In this document: one piece after another, positions 1 to 9,187 of the stretch
Layout: every line of letters begins with the position of its first letter
Position numbering within the stretch: position 1 is the first letter of the stretch
Source: Streptomyces antimycoticus
GTDB taxonomy: Bacteria > Actinomycetota > Actinomycetes > Streptomycetales > Streptomycetaceae
NCBI RefSeq assembly: GCF_005405925.1
Contig: NZ_BJHV01000001.1
Coordinates: 8,990,001 to 9,054,000 of the forward strand
Length of the DNA stretch: 64,000 nucleotides
Reading direction: 5' to 3'
Position numbers and translations under genes: made by a program
Notes under the pieces: model-generated
Told to the model about the DNA's origin: nothing
The model's input: the letters and a program-made list of their open reading frames with translations, nothing else
The model's database searches: none

Positions 1-642
1 ACGGGTGAGGAAGTAGCCCTCGGCGAACTCCTCGTAGGAGCCGGTGTCGAAGGCGGCGTTGGTCACCGGGTAGAAGAGCACCTGCCGTACCAGCGACAGA
101 TCGCCGCGCTCCTTGGCGAGCAGGGTGAGGGCGATGGCCAGGTTGCCGCCCACCGAGTCCCCGGCCACCGCGATCCGGGAGGCGTCGAGCCCCGCCCCCT
201 CACCATGGGCCACGATCCACTGACCCACGGCGTAGCTCTGCTCAAGCGCCACCGGGTAGTGGGCCTCGGGGGAGAGGTCGTACTCGGGGAAGACGACCGC
301 GGCGCCCACTCGGACCGCCAGCTCCCGGACCAGCCGGTCATGGGTGTGGGCGTTGCCGAAAACCCAGCCCGCGCCGTGGATGTAGAGAATCACCGGAAGG
401 GTGCCGACGGCCTTCGGAGGGCGGACGATCCGCGCCTGGACGCCGCCCGCCGGGATGCCGCCGACGCTGATCCACTCCTCGTCCACCTCCGGCTTGGGCA
501 CCTCGCCGGACTGCACCTCGTCGAGCGTGCGACGGCCCTCCGCGGGCGTCATCTGGTACGGATAGGGCGGTTTGGCGGTGGCCTCGGCGAACGCCGCGGC
601 GGCGGGTTCGAGGACGGGCCGGGCCGGAGCGGTGATGGACAT
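1..642 (-). CDS. Alpha/beta hydrolase (HSL-type esterase/lipase), 3' end outside window
   Basis: The first 214 residues are visible and the gene runs off the left edge. It looks like a hormone-sensitive-lipase-type carboxylesterase (alpha/beta hydrolase fold-3). An HGAGW oxyanion motif lies near residue 90 and is followed by GNAHTHD. A GDSVGGN nucleophile elbow carrying the catalytic serine lies near residue 160. The catalytic Asp and His should be beyond the edge. There is no signal peptide, so a cytoplasmic enzyme acting on short-chain esters is expected; the substrate is unknown. The ATG start is preceded by GGAGA at normal spacing. It is transcribed leftward, away from the proline-rich gene upstream, whose terminator hairpin lies between them. 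Confidence 0.85.
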   Translation of the reverse strand, partial: MSITAPARPVLEPAAAAFAEATAKPPYPYQMTPAEGRRTLDEVQSGEVPKPEVDEEWISVGGIPAGGVQARIVRPPKAVGTLPVILYIHGAGWVFGNAHTHDRLVRELAVRVGAAVVFPEYDLSPEAHYPVALEQSYAVGQWIVAHGEGAGLDASRIAVAGDSVGGNLAIALTLLAKERGDLSLVRQVLFYPVTNAAFDTGSYEEFAEGYFLTR

Positions 643-714
643 CGGATTCTCCTTTTCCGGTCCGATTCCGTCCGACGATCTCACCCCGGCCGCCGCGGCA
701 CCCACCGCTGTTAC

Positions 715-745
715 GCCACCCGGGCCTCCGTCGGGCCCGGGTGGC
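715..745 (-). terminator. Strong GC hairpin, probable terminator of the proline-rich gene
   Basis: An exact 11-bp inverted repeat (715-725 and 735-745, arms GCCACCCGGGC and GCCCGGGTGGC) with a 9-base loop lies just after the stop of the leftward gene ending at 758. There is no T-tract, as is common in Streptomyces. Confidence 0.6.
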
Positions 746-757
746 CCATCGACGGCA

Positions 758-1048
758 TCACCTGATCGGGCCCGGTGCCGGTGACGGATCGGGGACCGGG
801 TCGGGGCCCGGCGGCCTGGGCACCGGATCGGGCGTCGGGCCCGGGGCGGGACCGGGCGTGGGGTTGGGCGGCGGCTCGGGCGGAGGGGTGGGAATCGGGT
901 CCGGCGGCGGCCCCGGAGGCGGTCCGGGTACGGGGCCCGGTGCGGGACCCGGCTCGGGGCCGCCCGGACCGGGCGACGGGGTCGGAGACGGCGGCCCGGG
1001 ATCTCGCTGCGTCGGATGGATGAGGGTCGGGTCGGTCTGCCGTGCCAC
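758..1048 (-). CDS. Small proline-rich protein (96 aa)
   Basis: After about 18 ordinary residues, the remainder is almost entirely Pro, Gly and Asp in PGP, PDP and PEP repeats. There is no signal peptide or membrane segment. I chose the GTG at 1048 because GGAGGA lies immediately upstream. A longer reading from further upstream has no ribosome binding site. Composition this biased produces long open frames by chance on both strands, so the evidence is the start signal plus the terminator-like hairpin after the stop. The function is unknown; the protein is probably unstructured. Confidence 0.45.
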   Translation of the reverse strand: MARQTDPTLIHPTQRDPGPPSPTPSPGPGGPEPGPAPGPVPGPPPGPPPDPIPTPPPEPPPNPTPGPAPGPTPDPVPRPPGPDPVPDPSPAPGPIR

Positions 1049-1215
1049 GGTGTCCTCCAAAACTCGTCGTCGGGTGGCCACGTCGTTTCCGGGGGCGGGT
1101 GCCCCGGTCCCCCGGGATGTACGCATGGACGCGGCGCCGAACGCGCGAGCGGCGGGGAAGGCGGGCGATAATTCCTCCACCCGGCGGAAGCGGCGTCGCT
1201 AGCATCGCCGTCGTC

Positions 1216-2957
1216 ATGCGACGTTTTCCTGATCCGGATCCCGGAAATCCAGACCATCGCTCACCCATATCCTATCTGTTATGGCTTGCCGCTTATCAGC
1301 GCAATGCCATATTCCTTGGCGCTCTCTATGGAATTGTCCATGTGCTGGCCCAGGCCCTGGTGCCCGCCGCCGTCGGCAAGGCCATCGACGCCGGGATCAT
1401 CGCCCGTGACCAGCGGGCACTCCTGTGGTGGGGCGGCGCGGTGGTGGCCCTGGGGACGATTCAGGCCGCCGCCGGAATTCTGCGCGACCGCGCCGCCCTC
1501 ACCACCCGGCTGGGCGCCGCCTATCGCACCGCACAACTCATCGCACGCCAGGCCGCCCGGCTGGGGGCGACCTTGCCGAAACGGGTGGCCAAAGGCGAGA
1601 TCGTGAATGCCGGAGTGGCCGATATCGGCCGGCTCGGGAAGCGCTCGCCGAAACCGCCCGGGGCAGCGGCTCCATCGTCGCCATCGCCGTCGTGGCGGCC
1701 ATCTTGCTGCACACCTCCTGGCAGCTGGGCCTGGTGGTGCTGCTCGGGGTGCCGCTCATGGTGGGGACGGTGTCGCTGCTGATCCGCCCGCTGCACCGGC
1801 GCCAGCAGCGGCTGCGCGAACAGCAGGCCGAGCTGACCGGCCGTGCCGTGGACATCGTCAGCGGGCTGCGGGTGCTGCGCGGCATCGGCGGCGAGGACGT
1901 CTTCGCCGACCGCTATCGCGCCGACTCCCAGCGGGTGCGCGCCGCGGGGGTGGCGGTGGCCCGGGTGGAGGCCCTGCTCGAGGGTGCCAAAGTGCTGCTG
2001 CCGGGGCTGCTGACCACCGTCGTCGTCTGGCTGGGCGCGCACTACGTGGCGAGCGGGCGGATGGGCCCGGGACAGCTCGTCGCCTTCTACGGCTACGCCG
2101 TCTTCCTGGTCGATCCGCTGCGCCGGCTCACCACCGCGGCCGGCCGGCTGACCCAGGGGCATGTGGCCGCGCGCCGTATCACGGCGTTTCTCGCGCTGCG
2201 GCCCGAGTTCGCCCTGGAGGCCGCCGCACCCGCTCCGTACGAGGGACCGTGCGAGGGACCCGTCCCGTACGAGGGACGCCCGTGCGAGGGACCCGTCCCG
2301 CTCGCCGACCCCGCCTCCGGGCTGATCGTGGCCCCGGGCCGGTTCACCGCCGTGGCCTGCGCGTCCCCCGCCGACACCGCGACCCTCGCCGCGCGGCTGG
2401 GCCGCTACACCGACTCCACCGTCACCCTCGGGGACACCCCGCTCGGCGATCTGCCCCCGGACGAGATCCGCCGCCGCATCCTCGTCGCCGACAACGACGA
2501 CCGCCTCTTCGCCGGTCCGCTGCGCGAGGAGCTCCGCGGCCGGGGGCGCGACGCGGAGCTGGAGCGGGCCGTCGACGCCGCCTGTGCGCGGGACATCGCC
2601 GAGGCGCTCCCGGACGGGCTCGACGACCTCGTCGCCGAGTCCGGGCGCAACTTCTCCGGCGGCCAGCAGCAGCGGCTGCGCCTGGTGCGCGCGCTCATGG
2701 CCGACCCGGAGGTGCTGATCCTCGTCGAGCCCACCAGCGCCGTCGACGCCCACACGGAGGCCCGTATCGCGCGCGGGGTGAGCGATCTGCGCGCGGGACG
2801 GACCACGCTGGTGTTCACCACCAGCCCCGTGGTGCTCGACCGGGCGGATCACGTCGTCTACGTACAGAGCGCGAAGGCCGTCGCCCAGGGCTCGCACGGC
2901 GATCTGCTCACCGATGTCCGCTACCGGTCCGTCGTGGCGCGGGAGGAGTCGGCATGA
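1216..2957 (+). CDS. ABC exporter half-transporter with degenerate ATP site (frameshifted as sequenced)
   Basis: This is a half-size ABC exporter, with six membrane helices (about residues 20-290) followed by a nucleotide-binding domain. The signature motif is intact (FSGGQQQR). The Walker A region is not: it reads ACASPADTATLA, with no P-loop lysine. Walker B has Val where Asp is expected (ILVEPTSAVD). The frame breaks at GGG 1636-1638, where one added G restores a continuous protein of about 580 residues; as written the product stops early. ATG 1216 has no clear ribosome binding site. The stop overlaps the next start (ATGA), so the pair is translationally coupled and should form a heterodimer. 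Near residue 345 a short repeat, PYEGP-CEGP-VPYEG-RPCEGP, sits in the linker. The substrate is unknown; peptide, drug and siderophore export are possibilities. Confidence 0.75.
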
Positions 2958-4696
2958 GCACCCACACCCCGCTGCCGGTCGCCCCGGCCGACGACACCCG
3001 CGCCTACGCCCGGCGGCTGGCGCTGCGCCACCCGCGCGAGCTCACCGCCGTGCTCGTCCTGTACGCGCTCGCCGCGGGCTGCCGACTGGTGGGCCCCCGG
3101 CTGCTGGGCGACCTGGTGGAGGACACCCGCGACGGCGGCGGCGCCATCACCCGTACGGCGCTGCTGATCTGCGCGTTCGTCATCGTCCAGGCGCTGCTGA
3201 CCCATGCCGCGACGTACGCCGCGGCGCGGCTGGGCGAGAAGGTCCTGGCCGCGTTGCGCGAGCGGTTCGTCGGCGATGTGCTCGCCCTGCCGCTGGCCAC
3301 CGTCGAACGGGCGGGCGCGGGCGATCTGGTCACCCGCACCATCCGGGACGTGGAGGTGCTCGCGGGCTGTGTGCGCCGCGCGGTCCCCGCCACCATGACC
3401 GCCCTGGTCACCATCGCCGTCACCTTCGGCGCCCTGGCCGTGGTGGGCCCGCTGCTGGCCTTCCCCTGCCTGATCGGGGTTCCGGTGCTGTGGGCCGCGG
3501 CCCGGTGGTTCTTCGGCCGCTCGCGCGAGGCGTTCCTGCGCCAGAGCGCGTCCTACGCGCGGATCACCGAGGGCCTCACCGAGACCGTCGAGGGAGCCCG
3601 TACCGTCGAGGCACTGGGCCTGGCCGGGCGGCGCGCGGAGCGCACGGACCGGGACATCGCCGGGTCCTACGCGGCCGAGCGCCATACGATCGGGCTGCTC
3701 ACGGTCTTTCTGCCGGTCATCGACACCGCCTATCTGCTGCCGGTGGCCGCGACCTTGGTGCTCGGCGGCCTCTTCGCGCTCCACGGCATGGTCTCGCTCG
3801 CCGCGGTCACCGCGGCCACCCTCTACGTCCAGCAGCTGCTGAGCCCGGTCGACACGGTGCTGTACTGCCTGGGCGACCTCCAGGCCGGCGCCGCCTCGCT
3901 GGCCCGGCTGCGGGGCGTCCACCGCACCCCCGGGCCCGGAGCCGACGCCCCCGCCACGGCCGCGCCCCGGCACCGGGGTCTGGCGCTGCGCGGAGTGCGC
4001 TACGCCTACCGGGACGGCAGGGATGTGCTGCGCGGGATCGACCTGGAGATCGAGCCGGGGGAGCGGCTGGCGGTCGTCGGGCCGTCGGGCGCGGGCAAGT
4101 CCACCCTCGGCCGGCTGCTCGCCGGGATCCACGCACCGCGCACCGGCTCGGTGACGGTGGGCGGGGTGCCGCTCACCGCGCTCTCCCCGGACCGGCTGCG
4201 TGGCCAGGTGGCCCTGGTGACCCAGGAGACGTATGTCTTCTCCGGAACGCTCCGGGAGAATCTGCTCATGGTCAGGCCCGAGGCGGCCGACGCCGAGCTG
4301 GAGCGGGTGCTGGACGCGGTCGGGGCCCGGGAGTGGGCCCTGGAGCTGGGGCTGGACGCGCGGGTGGGGGCGGGCGGCGCGGCCCTGGCCCCGGACCGGG
4401 TCCAGCAGCTGTCCCTCGCCCGGCTGGTGCTGGCCGATCCGCACACCCTGGTACTGGACGAGGCCACCTCGCTGCTCGATCCGCGTGCGGCCCGCCGACT
4501 GGAGCGCTCCCTCGCCGCCCTGCTCGAGGGGCGTACCGTCATAGCGATCGCCCACCGGCTGCACACCGCGCATGACGCCGACCGGGTGGCGGTGATGGAG
4601 GACGGCCGGATCACCGAACTCGGCCCGCATCACGAGCTCGTGGCGCGCGGGGGTGCGTACGCCGCGCTGTGGGAGTCGTGGCACGGCCGCACATGA
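2954..4696 (+). CDS. ABC exporter half-transporter, catalytic partner (580 aa)
   Basis: This is the second half of the exporter pair. Six membrane helices are followed by an ATPase domain with an intact Walker A (GPSGAGKST), an intact Walker B (LVLDEATSLLD) and the H-loop histidine in AHRL. Its own signature motif is lost: LAPDRVQQLS stands where LSGGQ is expected. Paired with the upstream protein, which keeps the signature but lacks Walker A, the dimer has one canonical and one dead ATP site, as in other asymmetric heterodimeric exporters. The ATG overlaps the upstream stop. The stop at 4696 is 27 bases from the convergent DeoR gene. Confidence 0.85.
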   Translation: MSTHTPLPVAPADDTRAYARRLALRHPRELTAVLVLYALAAGCRLVGPRLLGDLVEDTRDGGGAITRTALLICAFVIVQALLTHAATYAAARLGEKVLAALRERFVGDVLALPLATVERAGAGDLVTRTIRDVEVLAGCVRRAVPATMTALVTIAVTFGALAVVGPLLAFPCLIGVPVLWAAARWFFGRSREAFLRQSASYARITEGLTETVEGARTVEALGLAGRRAERTDRDIAGSYAAERHTIGLLTVFLPVIDTAYLLPVAATLVLGGLFALHGMVSLAAVTAATLYVQQLLSPVDTVLYCLGDLQAGAASLARLRGVHRTPGPGADAPATAAPRHRGLALRGVRYAYRDGRDVLRGIDLEIEPGERLAVVGPSGAGKSTLGRLLAGIHAPRTGSVTVGGVPLTALSPDRLRGQVALVTQETYVFSGTLRENLLMVRPEAADAELERVLDAVGAREWALELGLDARVGAGGAALAPDRVQQLSLARLVLADPHTLVLDEATSLLDPRAARRLERSLAALLEGRTVIAIAHRLHTAHDADRVAVMEDGRITELGPHHELVARGGAYAALWESWHGRT

Positions 4697-4722
4697 GGGG
4701 TGTGCGGCTCACGGATGGTGGA

Positions 4723-5538
4723 TCAACGGCCGGCGCCGCGGTCGGGTGTCGCGGGGCGGGGGTCACTCGCCCCGACGACCGTGACCTCGACCCCCTGGGC
4801 CCGCAGCGCCCGGATCTCGTGGGGGTCGGCGCCGTCGTCGGTCACCAGCGTCCAGCCGGGCGGCAGCCGCACCCAGGTGTGGAAGGGGCGACGGCCGATC
4901 TTCGCGGCGTGCGCGAGTACGTACACCGCGTCCGCCCGGCGGGCCATCAGCTCCTTCAGCCGGGTCTGGCTCAGATCCGCCTCGCAGATGCCGTGTTCGG
5001 CCGTCACCCCGTCGGCGCCCAGGAACACCCGGTCGAAGGTCATGCGCTCCAGGGCCGCCTCGGCGAGTGGGCCCAGGAAGCTCTGGCTCAGCGGCCGGAG
5101 CGTACCGCCGAGGCATTCCACCCGTACGGTCTCCACATCGGCGAGCTCCTGCAGCGCGGTGAGCCCGGTCGTGGCCACCGTGAGCCCTTCGGCGGTGCGC
5201 AGCTCATGGGCGAGCGCGCCGACCGTCGAACCGGCGTCGAGCAGCACCGTCTCCCCGGTGCGGATCGTCGACGCCGCCCAGCGTGCGATGGCCCGCTTGG
5301 CCTCGAACGCCTCGCCGGTGCGCTGGCGCAGCGATGCCTCCGGGTGGGCGACCAGGGCCATCGCCCCGCCGTACGTCCGCGCCAGCCGCCCGTCCGCGGT
5401 GAGCTGGGCGAGGTCGCGGCGGATGGTGGAGGCGGTCACGCCGAAGGTGCGGGACAGCTCCTCCACGCTGGTCAGGCCCGTGGTCGTGGCGAGGTGGACG
5501 ATCTGGTCGCGCCGGGCCCGCGCTCCGTTCACCGGCAT
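4723..5538 (-). CDS. DeoR-family transcriptional regulator of the C4 acid-sugar operon
   Basis: The N-terminal DeoR-type helix-turn-helix (about residues 8-60; VEELSRTFGVTASTIRRDL) is followed by the DeoR sensor domain, a ribose-5-phosphate-isomerase-like fold. DAGSTVGALA near residue 100 is the usual effector (sugar-phosphate) loop. It is the last gene of a leftward operon after the DUF1537 kinase and PdxA, so it probably represses that operon in response to a phosphorylated four-carbon acid. The ATG at 5538 has GAGAG just upstream; a TTG at 5556 is an alternative. A 15-base direct repeat lies in its leader. Confidence 0.82.
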   Translation of the reverse strand: MPVNGARARRDQIVHLATTTGLTSVEELSRTFGVTASTIRRDLAQLTADGRLARTYGGAMALVAHPEASLRQRTGEAFEAKRAIARWAASTIRTGETVLLDAGSTVGALAHELRTAEGLTVATTGLTALQELADVETVRVECLGGTLRPLSQSFLGPLAEAALERMTFDRVFLGADGVTAEHGICEADLSQTRLKELMARRADAVYVLAHAAKIGRRPFHTWVRLPPGWTLVTDDGADPHEIRALRAQGVEVTVVGASDPRPATPDRGAGR

Positions 5539-5542
5539 CTCT

Positions 5543-5583
5543 CTCGCGTTCCTCAACGTGGGCTCGGCCTCGCGTTCCTCAAC
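5543..5583 (-). repeat. 15-bp direct repeat in the leader of the DeoR gene
   Basis: CTCGCGTTCCTCAAC occurs at 5543-5557 and again at 5569-5583 (26-base period), directly upstream of the DeoR start and after the pdxA stop. It could be a duplicated ribosome-binding or operator segment, since the complement carries GAGGAACGCGAG twice. Confidence 0.6.
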
Positions 5584-5614
5584 TGGGGCTGGGCGCCAGC
5601 AACGGGGGCTGGCG

Positions 5615-6670
5615 TCACTGGGCGGGGGACGGAGCCATCTCGGCGGCCTGCCGCAGCGCCTCGATCATGCTACCGGCGTCGGCCGTGCCGGTACCGGCGA
5701 TGTCGAAGGCGGTGCCGTGGTCGACGGAGGTGCGGATGACGGGCAGACCGACGGTCAGATTGACCCCGGCCTCCAGGCCCAGCACCTTGACCGGGCCGTG
5801 CCCCTGGTCGTGGTACATCGCCACGATCAGGTCGTAGTCACCGCGCCCGGCCAGGAAGAAGGCGGTGTCGGCGGGGAGCGGACCGCGGGCGTCGATGCCG
5901 TCGGCGCGCAGCACCTCCAGCGCGGGCACGATCTTCTCCTCCTCCTCGCCGTAGCCGAACAGCCCGTTCTCCCCGGCGTGCGGATTGATCCCGCACACCC
6001 CGATCACCGGTTCGGGGGTCCCGGCGCGGACCATCGCCTCATGGCCGCGGCGCACGGTCCGCTCGACCAGACCCGGCTCGATCTTCCGCACCGCGTCGAT
6101 GAGGCCGAGGTGGGTGGTGACGTGAATGACCTTCACCGTGGGGGTGGCCAGCATCATCGACACCTCCTCGACCCCGGTGAGCTGGGCCAGCAGTTCGGTG
6201 TGGCCGGGGAAGACATGGCCGCCCGCGTGCAGCGCCTCCTTGTTGAGCGGTGCGGTGCAGATGCCCTGCACCGCACCGTTCATGGCGAGTTCGGCGGCGG
6301 TCCGTACGTACTGGTAGGCCGCGTCCCCGGCCACCGGGGAGAGCGTGCCCCAGGGCAGTTCGGCGGGAAGCAGCCCGAGGTCGACGACGTTGATCCGGCC
6401 CGGGGGGAACGCCGCGTCGGCGGGCGCGGCCACGGTGACGATCTCGCACGCGATGTCGCGCAGCCGCGCGGCCTGGCGCAGCCGCTCCGCGTCCCCGATG
6501 ACCACCGGACGGCAGCGCCGCAGCGTGTCCGGGTCGAGCAGGGCGGGGACGATCACCTCGGGTCCGATGCCGGCGCCGTCGCCCATGGTGACCGCGATGA
6601 GCGGAAGCGGGGCGGGATCGGCGTCCGCACCAGCGGCCCCGGTGGGGGCGAGGTTGGTGGAGGAGTTCAT
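5615..6670 (-). CDS. PdxA-family 4-phospho-acid dehydrogenase (PdxA2 type)
   Basis: A 351-residue member of the PdxA family, which consists of NAD- and metal-dependent dehydrogenases that oxidise and decarboxylate 4-phospho-hydroxy acids. Family motifs visible are GDGAGIGPE near residue 32, CTAPLNKEAL, the metal ligand region HVTTHLGL, NPHAGE, MYHDQGHGPVK and TSVDHGTAFDIAG. Because it overlaps a DUF1537 kinase (ATGA) and lies next to a DeoR regulator, it is more likely the catabolic PdxA2 form (4-phospho-D-threonate or 4-phospho-D-erythronate dehydrogenase) than the vitamin B6 enzyme. The product would be dihydroxyacetone phosphate and CO2. The stereochemistry of the substrate cannot be read from the sequence. 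Confidence 0.88.
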   Translation of the reverse strand: MNSSTNLAPTGAAGADADPAPLPLIAVTMGDGAGIGPEVIVPALLDPDTLRRCRPVVIGDAERLRQAARLRDIACEIVTVAAPADAAFPPGRINVVDLGLLPAELPWGTLSPVAGDAAYQYVRTAAELAMNGAVQGICTAPLNKEALHAGGHVFPGHTELLAQLTGVEEVSMMLATPTVKVIHVTTHLGLIDAVRKIEPGLVERTVRRGHEAMVRAGTPEPVIGVCGINPHAGENGLFGYGEEEEKIVPALEVLRADGIDARGPLPADTAFFLAGRGDYDLIVAMYHDQGHGPVKVLGLEAGVNLTVGLPVIRTSVDHGTAFDIAGTGTADAGSMIEALRQAAEMAPSPAQ

Positions 6671-8951
6671 GAGGTGACCTTCCGTTCCATCGAGTGGGGG
6701 CGCAGCGCCTGGACGATCTGGTGCAGGGAGTCGGGGTCGCCGAAGCTGCCCGGTCGGGTCACGACGGACCGCCCGTCGGGAGTGGAGAGATGAACGGCCC
6801 CGTGGTGCACCTGGCCAACCGGATCGAGCTCGGTCACCGCCAGGGCATCCAGCACCCGGCGTGCCGTCTCGCCGCCGGTCAGCACGAGGTCTACGGCGCC
6901 GTGGTGCGCGGCGACGGCGTCCTGGACGGCGCGGGCGAGGCCGAGCACCAGCCGCCGGGCGGACACGGGCCGGGGCCGCGGGCCTGCCTCCCCGGCAGGG
7001 CCTTCGCTCGGGCTCCCGGCTGGGCCTCTGCTCGGGTCTGTGCGGTCGGTGCCGCCGCCGGACGGTGGCGCAGTGGCGGGCTGGAGGCCGGGTGCTGGGC
7101 TGGGCGGCGGGCCGGGGACGTCGGCGGGCGCGACGGCATCGTGCTCCGGACGGGGGGATGGGATGGGCGCCGCGCCCACTGCCGCCGCGCCGTGCGCCGT
7201 CGTCGCGTCCGGGTCCCCGGGCGAGGCGGCGAGGGAGACGACCGTGACGGGGACGGTCAGCGGGGGCAGCCGCAGCGGGGGACCGTCCGACAGCAGCACC
7301 GCGAGCGGAAGTCGGTGGTGGGTGGCGCCGTCCTCGACCAGGCGCCGGATCTGTTCGGAGGCCGCCGGTTCGGCCGTGCCGACGACGACCAGCACCGGTC
7401 GCCCGGTATCCGCCGAGGGCGCTGCGGCTCCGGCCGCCGAGACGGCGGCGCCCGCCGGTGTGGTGGCGGGGCCGGCCGGTGTGGTGGCGGGGCCGGCCGG
7501 GGTCGCAGTGGGAGTGTCGGCGCCCGGAGCCGCTGTGGTGGTGGGGGCGCCCGGAGCCGCCGTGGTGGTGGGGGCGGCTCCGGCGTTCGTAGAGGGCACC
7601 GCGGTTCCGGCCGTCGACGCGGCTGCCCCCGCCGGTGTGGTGATGGCCGGGGCGTTGGCGGCGGCCGGAGCCGTGGTGGGGTCGTTGTCGGCCAGGTTGG
7701 TGGCGGTGGTGGCAGCCGGGTCGGTGAGGGCCGGAGCCGTGGTGGGCTTGGTGGCGTCGGGGCCAGTGCTGGCGGGGCCAGTCGGGGTCGCGGTGGCCGT
7801 GTCGGCGGCCGGAGCCGTGGTGGCGGTGGCAGACGGGTCGGTGAGGGCCGGAGTCGTGGTGGGGTCGGTGGCGGCCGGAGTCGTGGTGGGCTTGGTGGCG
7901 GCGCGGCCTGTGTTGGCGGGGCCAGTCGGGGTCGCAGTGGCCGTGTCGGCGGCCGGAGCCGTGGTGGCGGTGGTGGCAGCCGGGACGGTGAAGGCCGGAG
8001 CCGCGGTGGCGGCGGTGGCAGCCGAGACCGTGACGGCCGGGGCGCCGGTGGGGTCGGTGACGGCCGGAACCGTGGCGGCGGAGGCGGCCGTGTTCGTGGC
8101 GGCCGGAGCCGTCGACACCGCCGTGGCCTGGGCGGTAGCCGGAGCCGCCGTGGCGGGAAGAGCCGTCGTCAGGTGGCGGCCGAGGGCCACGGCCAGGCCC
8201 CCTGAGCCGACCAGCCGCATCCGGGGCCCTCGGTGAGCGATGCCTCGACGACCGCGTCGAGATCGGCGTCCGTCTCCGCGTCGCAGATCGCCACCCGTCC
8301 GGCCGCCACGGCCGCGCGCAGTGCGGCCCGCAGGGCAGGCGGGGACGCCCGTACCGTCGTCAGCGGGATCAGCGCGGTCGGAAGGCCGCCGAGCGCCTGG
8401 GCCACCGAAGCGGGTGGGGGCAGGGCTTCGGCGCGCCATGCGTCGCCCTCGTGGAGCGCCACCCCGCCGATGTGGACCACCCCCGAGCGCACCACGCGAC
8501 CGGCGATCGGCAGTGCGGGGGCGAGCACCACACCCGCCCCGTCCTCGGCGAGGGCGGCGATCTCGGCGGCGACATTGCCCCGCAGCAGCGAGTCGATCTT
8601 CTTCAGTACGAGGGTGTCCCCGTCGTTCCCGTCGGCCTCCCCGTCGTTCCCGTCGGCCTCGCCGTCGGCCTCCCCGTCGGGTGACGACAGCCGCAGCGCG
8701 TCGCGGACCGCCTCGGCCGCCTCGGCGGCCGGCCGGTAGCGGGAGTCGAGGTCCAGGACGGTCGCCTCGCCGGGATGGCGAGGGCGCAAGGAGCTCGCCA
8801 CACCGCTGCTCGCCGCACCCCCGCTCACCGCGTCAGACATCCTCACAAGCACAACCCGACTGCGTGTTGTGCGCGAGTGAAGCGCGGCTGCCACTTCCGC
8901 GGCGCCTGACAGGTCATCCGCGATGGCCAACAGCCTCCGGTTGGGCGTCAT
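6667..8951 (-). CDS. Four-carbon acid-sugar kinase (DUF1537) with giant low-complexity insertion (frameshifted as sequenced)
   Basis: The N-terminal DUF1537 domain (about residues 1-250) shows ADDLSGAAEVAA and LKKIDSLLRGN. The C-terminal nucleotide-binding domain shows VLVVVGTAEPAASEQIR, LTGGETARRVL and RPGSFGDPDSL. The family phosphorylates C4 acids such as threonate or erythronate on O4. Family members are usually about 400-450 residues. This one is about 761, because some 230 Ala/Thr/Pro-rich residues (about 7430-8165) and a further disordered Pro/Gly/Asp stretch (about 7010-7220) lie between or within the domains. One G is missing in the GGGG run 8223-8226, which breaks the frame; adding it joins the two halves at GPRMRLVGSGGLA. 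The ATG at 8951 has GAGGAGG upstream. It is the first gene of the operon with pdxA and deoR. Confidence 0.8.
7430..8165 (-). repeat. Imperfect tandem repeats encoding Ala/Thr/Pro-rich insertion
   Basis: Highly repetitive DNA inside the kinase gene. The longest copies are about 144 bases apart: the stretches starting at 7771 and 7915 both begin GGCGGGGCCAGTCGGGGTCG and stay nearly identical for about 60 bases. Shorter units such as GGCCGGAGCCGTGGTGG recur many times. The period is a multiple of three, so copy changes keep the frame. On the protein level the unit resembles TATATPTGPA-TG-ATKPTT-PALTDP. Confidence 0.85.
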
Positions 8952-9039
8952 GTCCACCGGCACCTCCTCGAATGACCGTGACGGACGGAGCGATCGGATG
9001 GCGTGGACATCGTCTCCGTGGTGCCGATGATGGCATACG

Positions 9040-9078
9040 TTGCGCGAAGTGCGCGAGGACTATTGCGTAAAGCGCGCA
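9040..9078. promoter_or_regulatory. Candidate operator: two direct copies of TTGCGNNAAGNGCGC
   Basis: TTGCGCGAAGTGCGCGA (9040-9056) and TTGCGTAAAGCGCGCA (9063-9078) are 23 bases apart, about two helical turns, in the 236-base gap between the divergent kinase operon and the oligopeptide-type ABC operon. The position suits a DeoR-family repressor site controlling one or both operons. A weaker look-alike lies in the 5' coding part of the kinase (about 8869-8890). Confidence 0.5.
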
Positions 9079-9187
9079 GCCATGTCACGGTGACCGCCGC
9101 GACACTTTGACCCGTACGGCCGTCATCCGGGCGCCGCGCGGGTCGAGCGATCCGGTCGCTCGCCTCAGGAACGCCGAGAGGTCAACG

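Noticed and set aside
711..1268. Long open frames on both strands over the proline-rich region
   Set aside because: They arise from GC-rich low-complexity sequence; only the leftward frame from 1048 has a ribosome binding site.
1607..2953. Long rightward frame preceding the second ABC gene
   Set aside because: It is the out-of-frame reading of the first ABC gene; the true second gene starts at 2954.
6694..8236. Rightward Gly/Val-rich frames opposite the DUF1537 kinase
   Set aside because: They are complements of Ala/Thr/Pro repeats with no recognisable domains.
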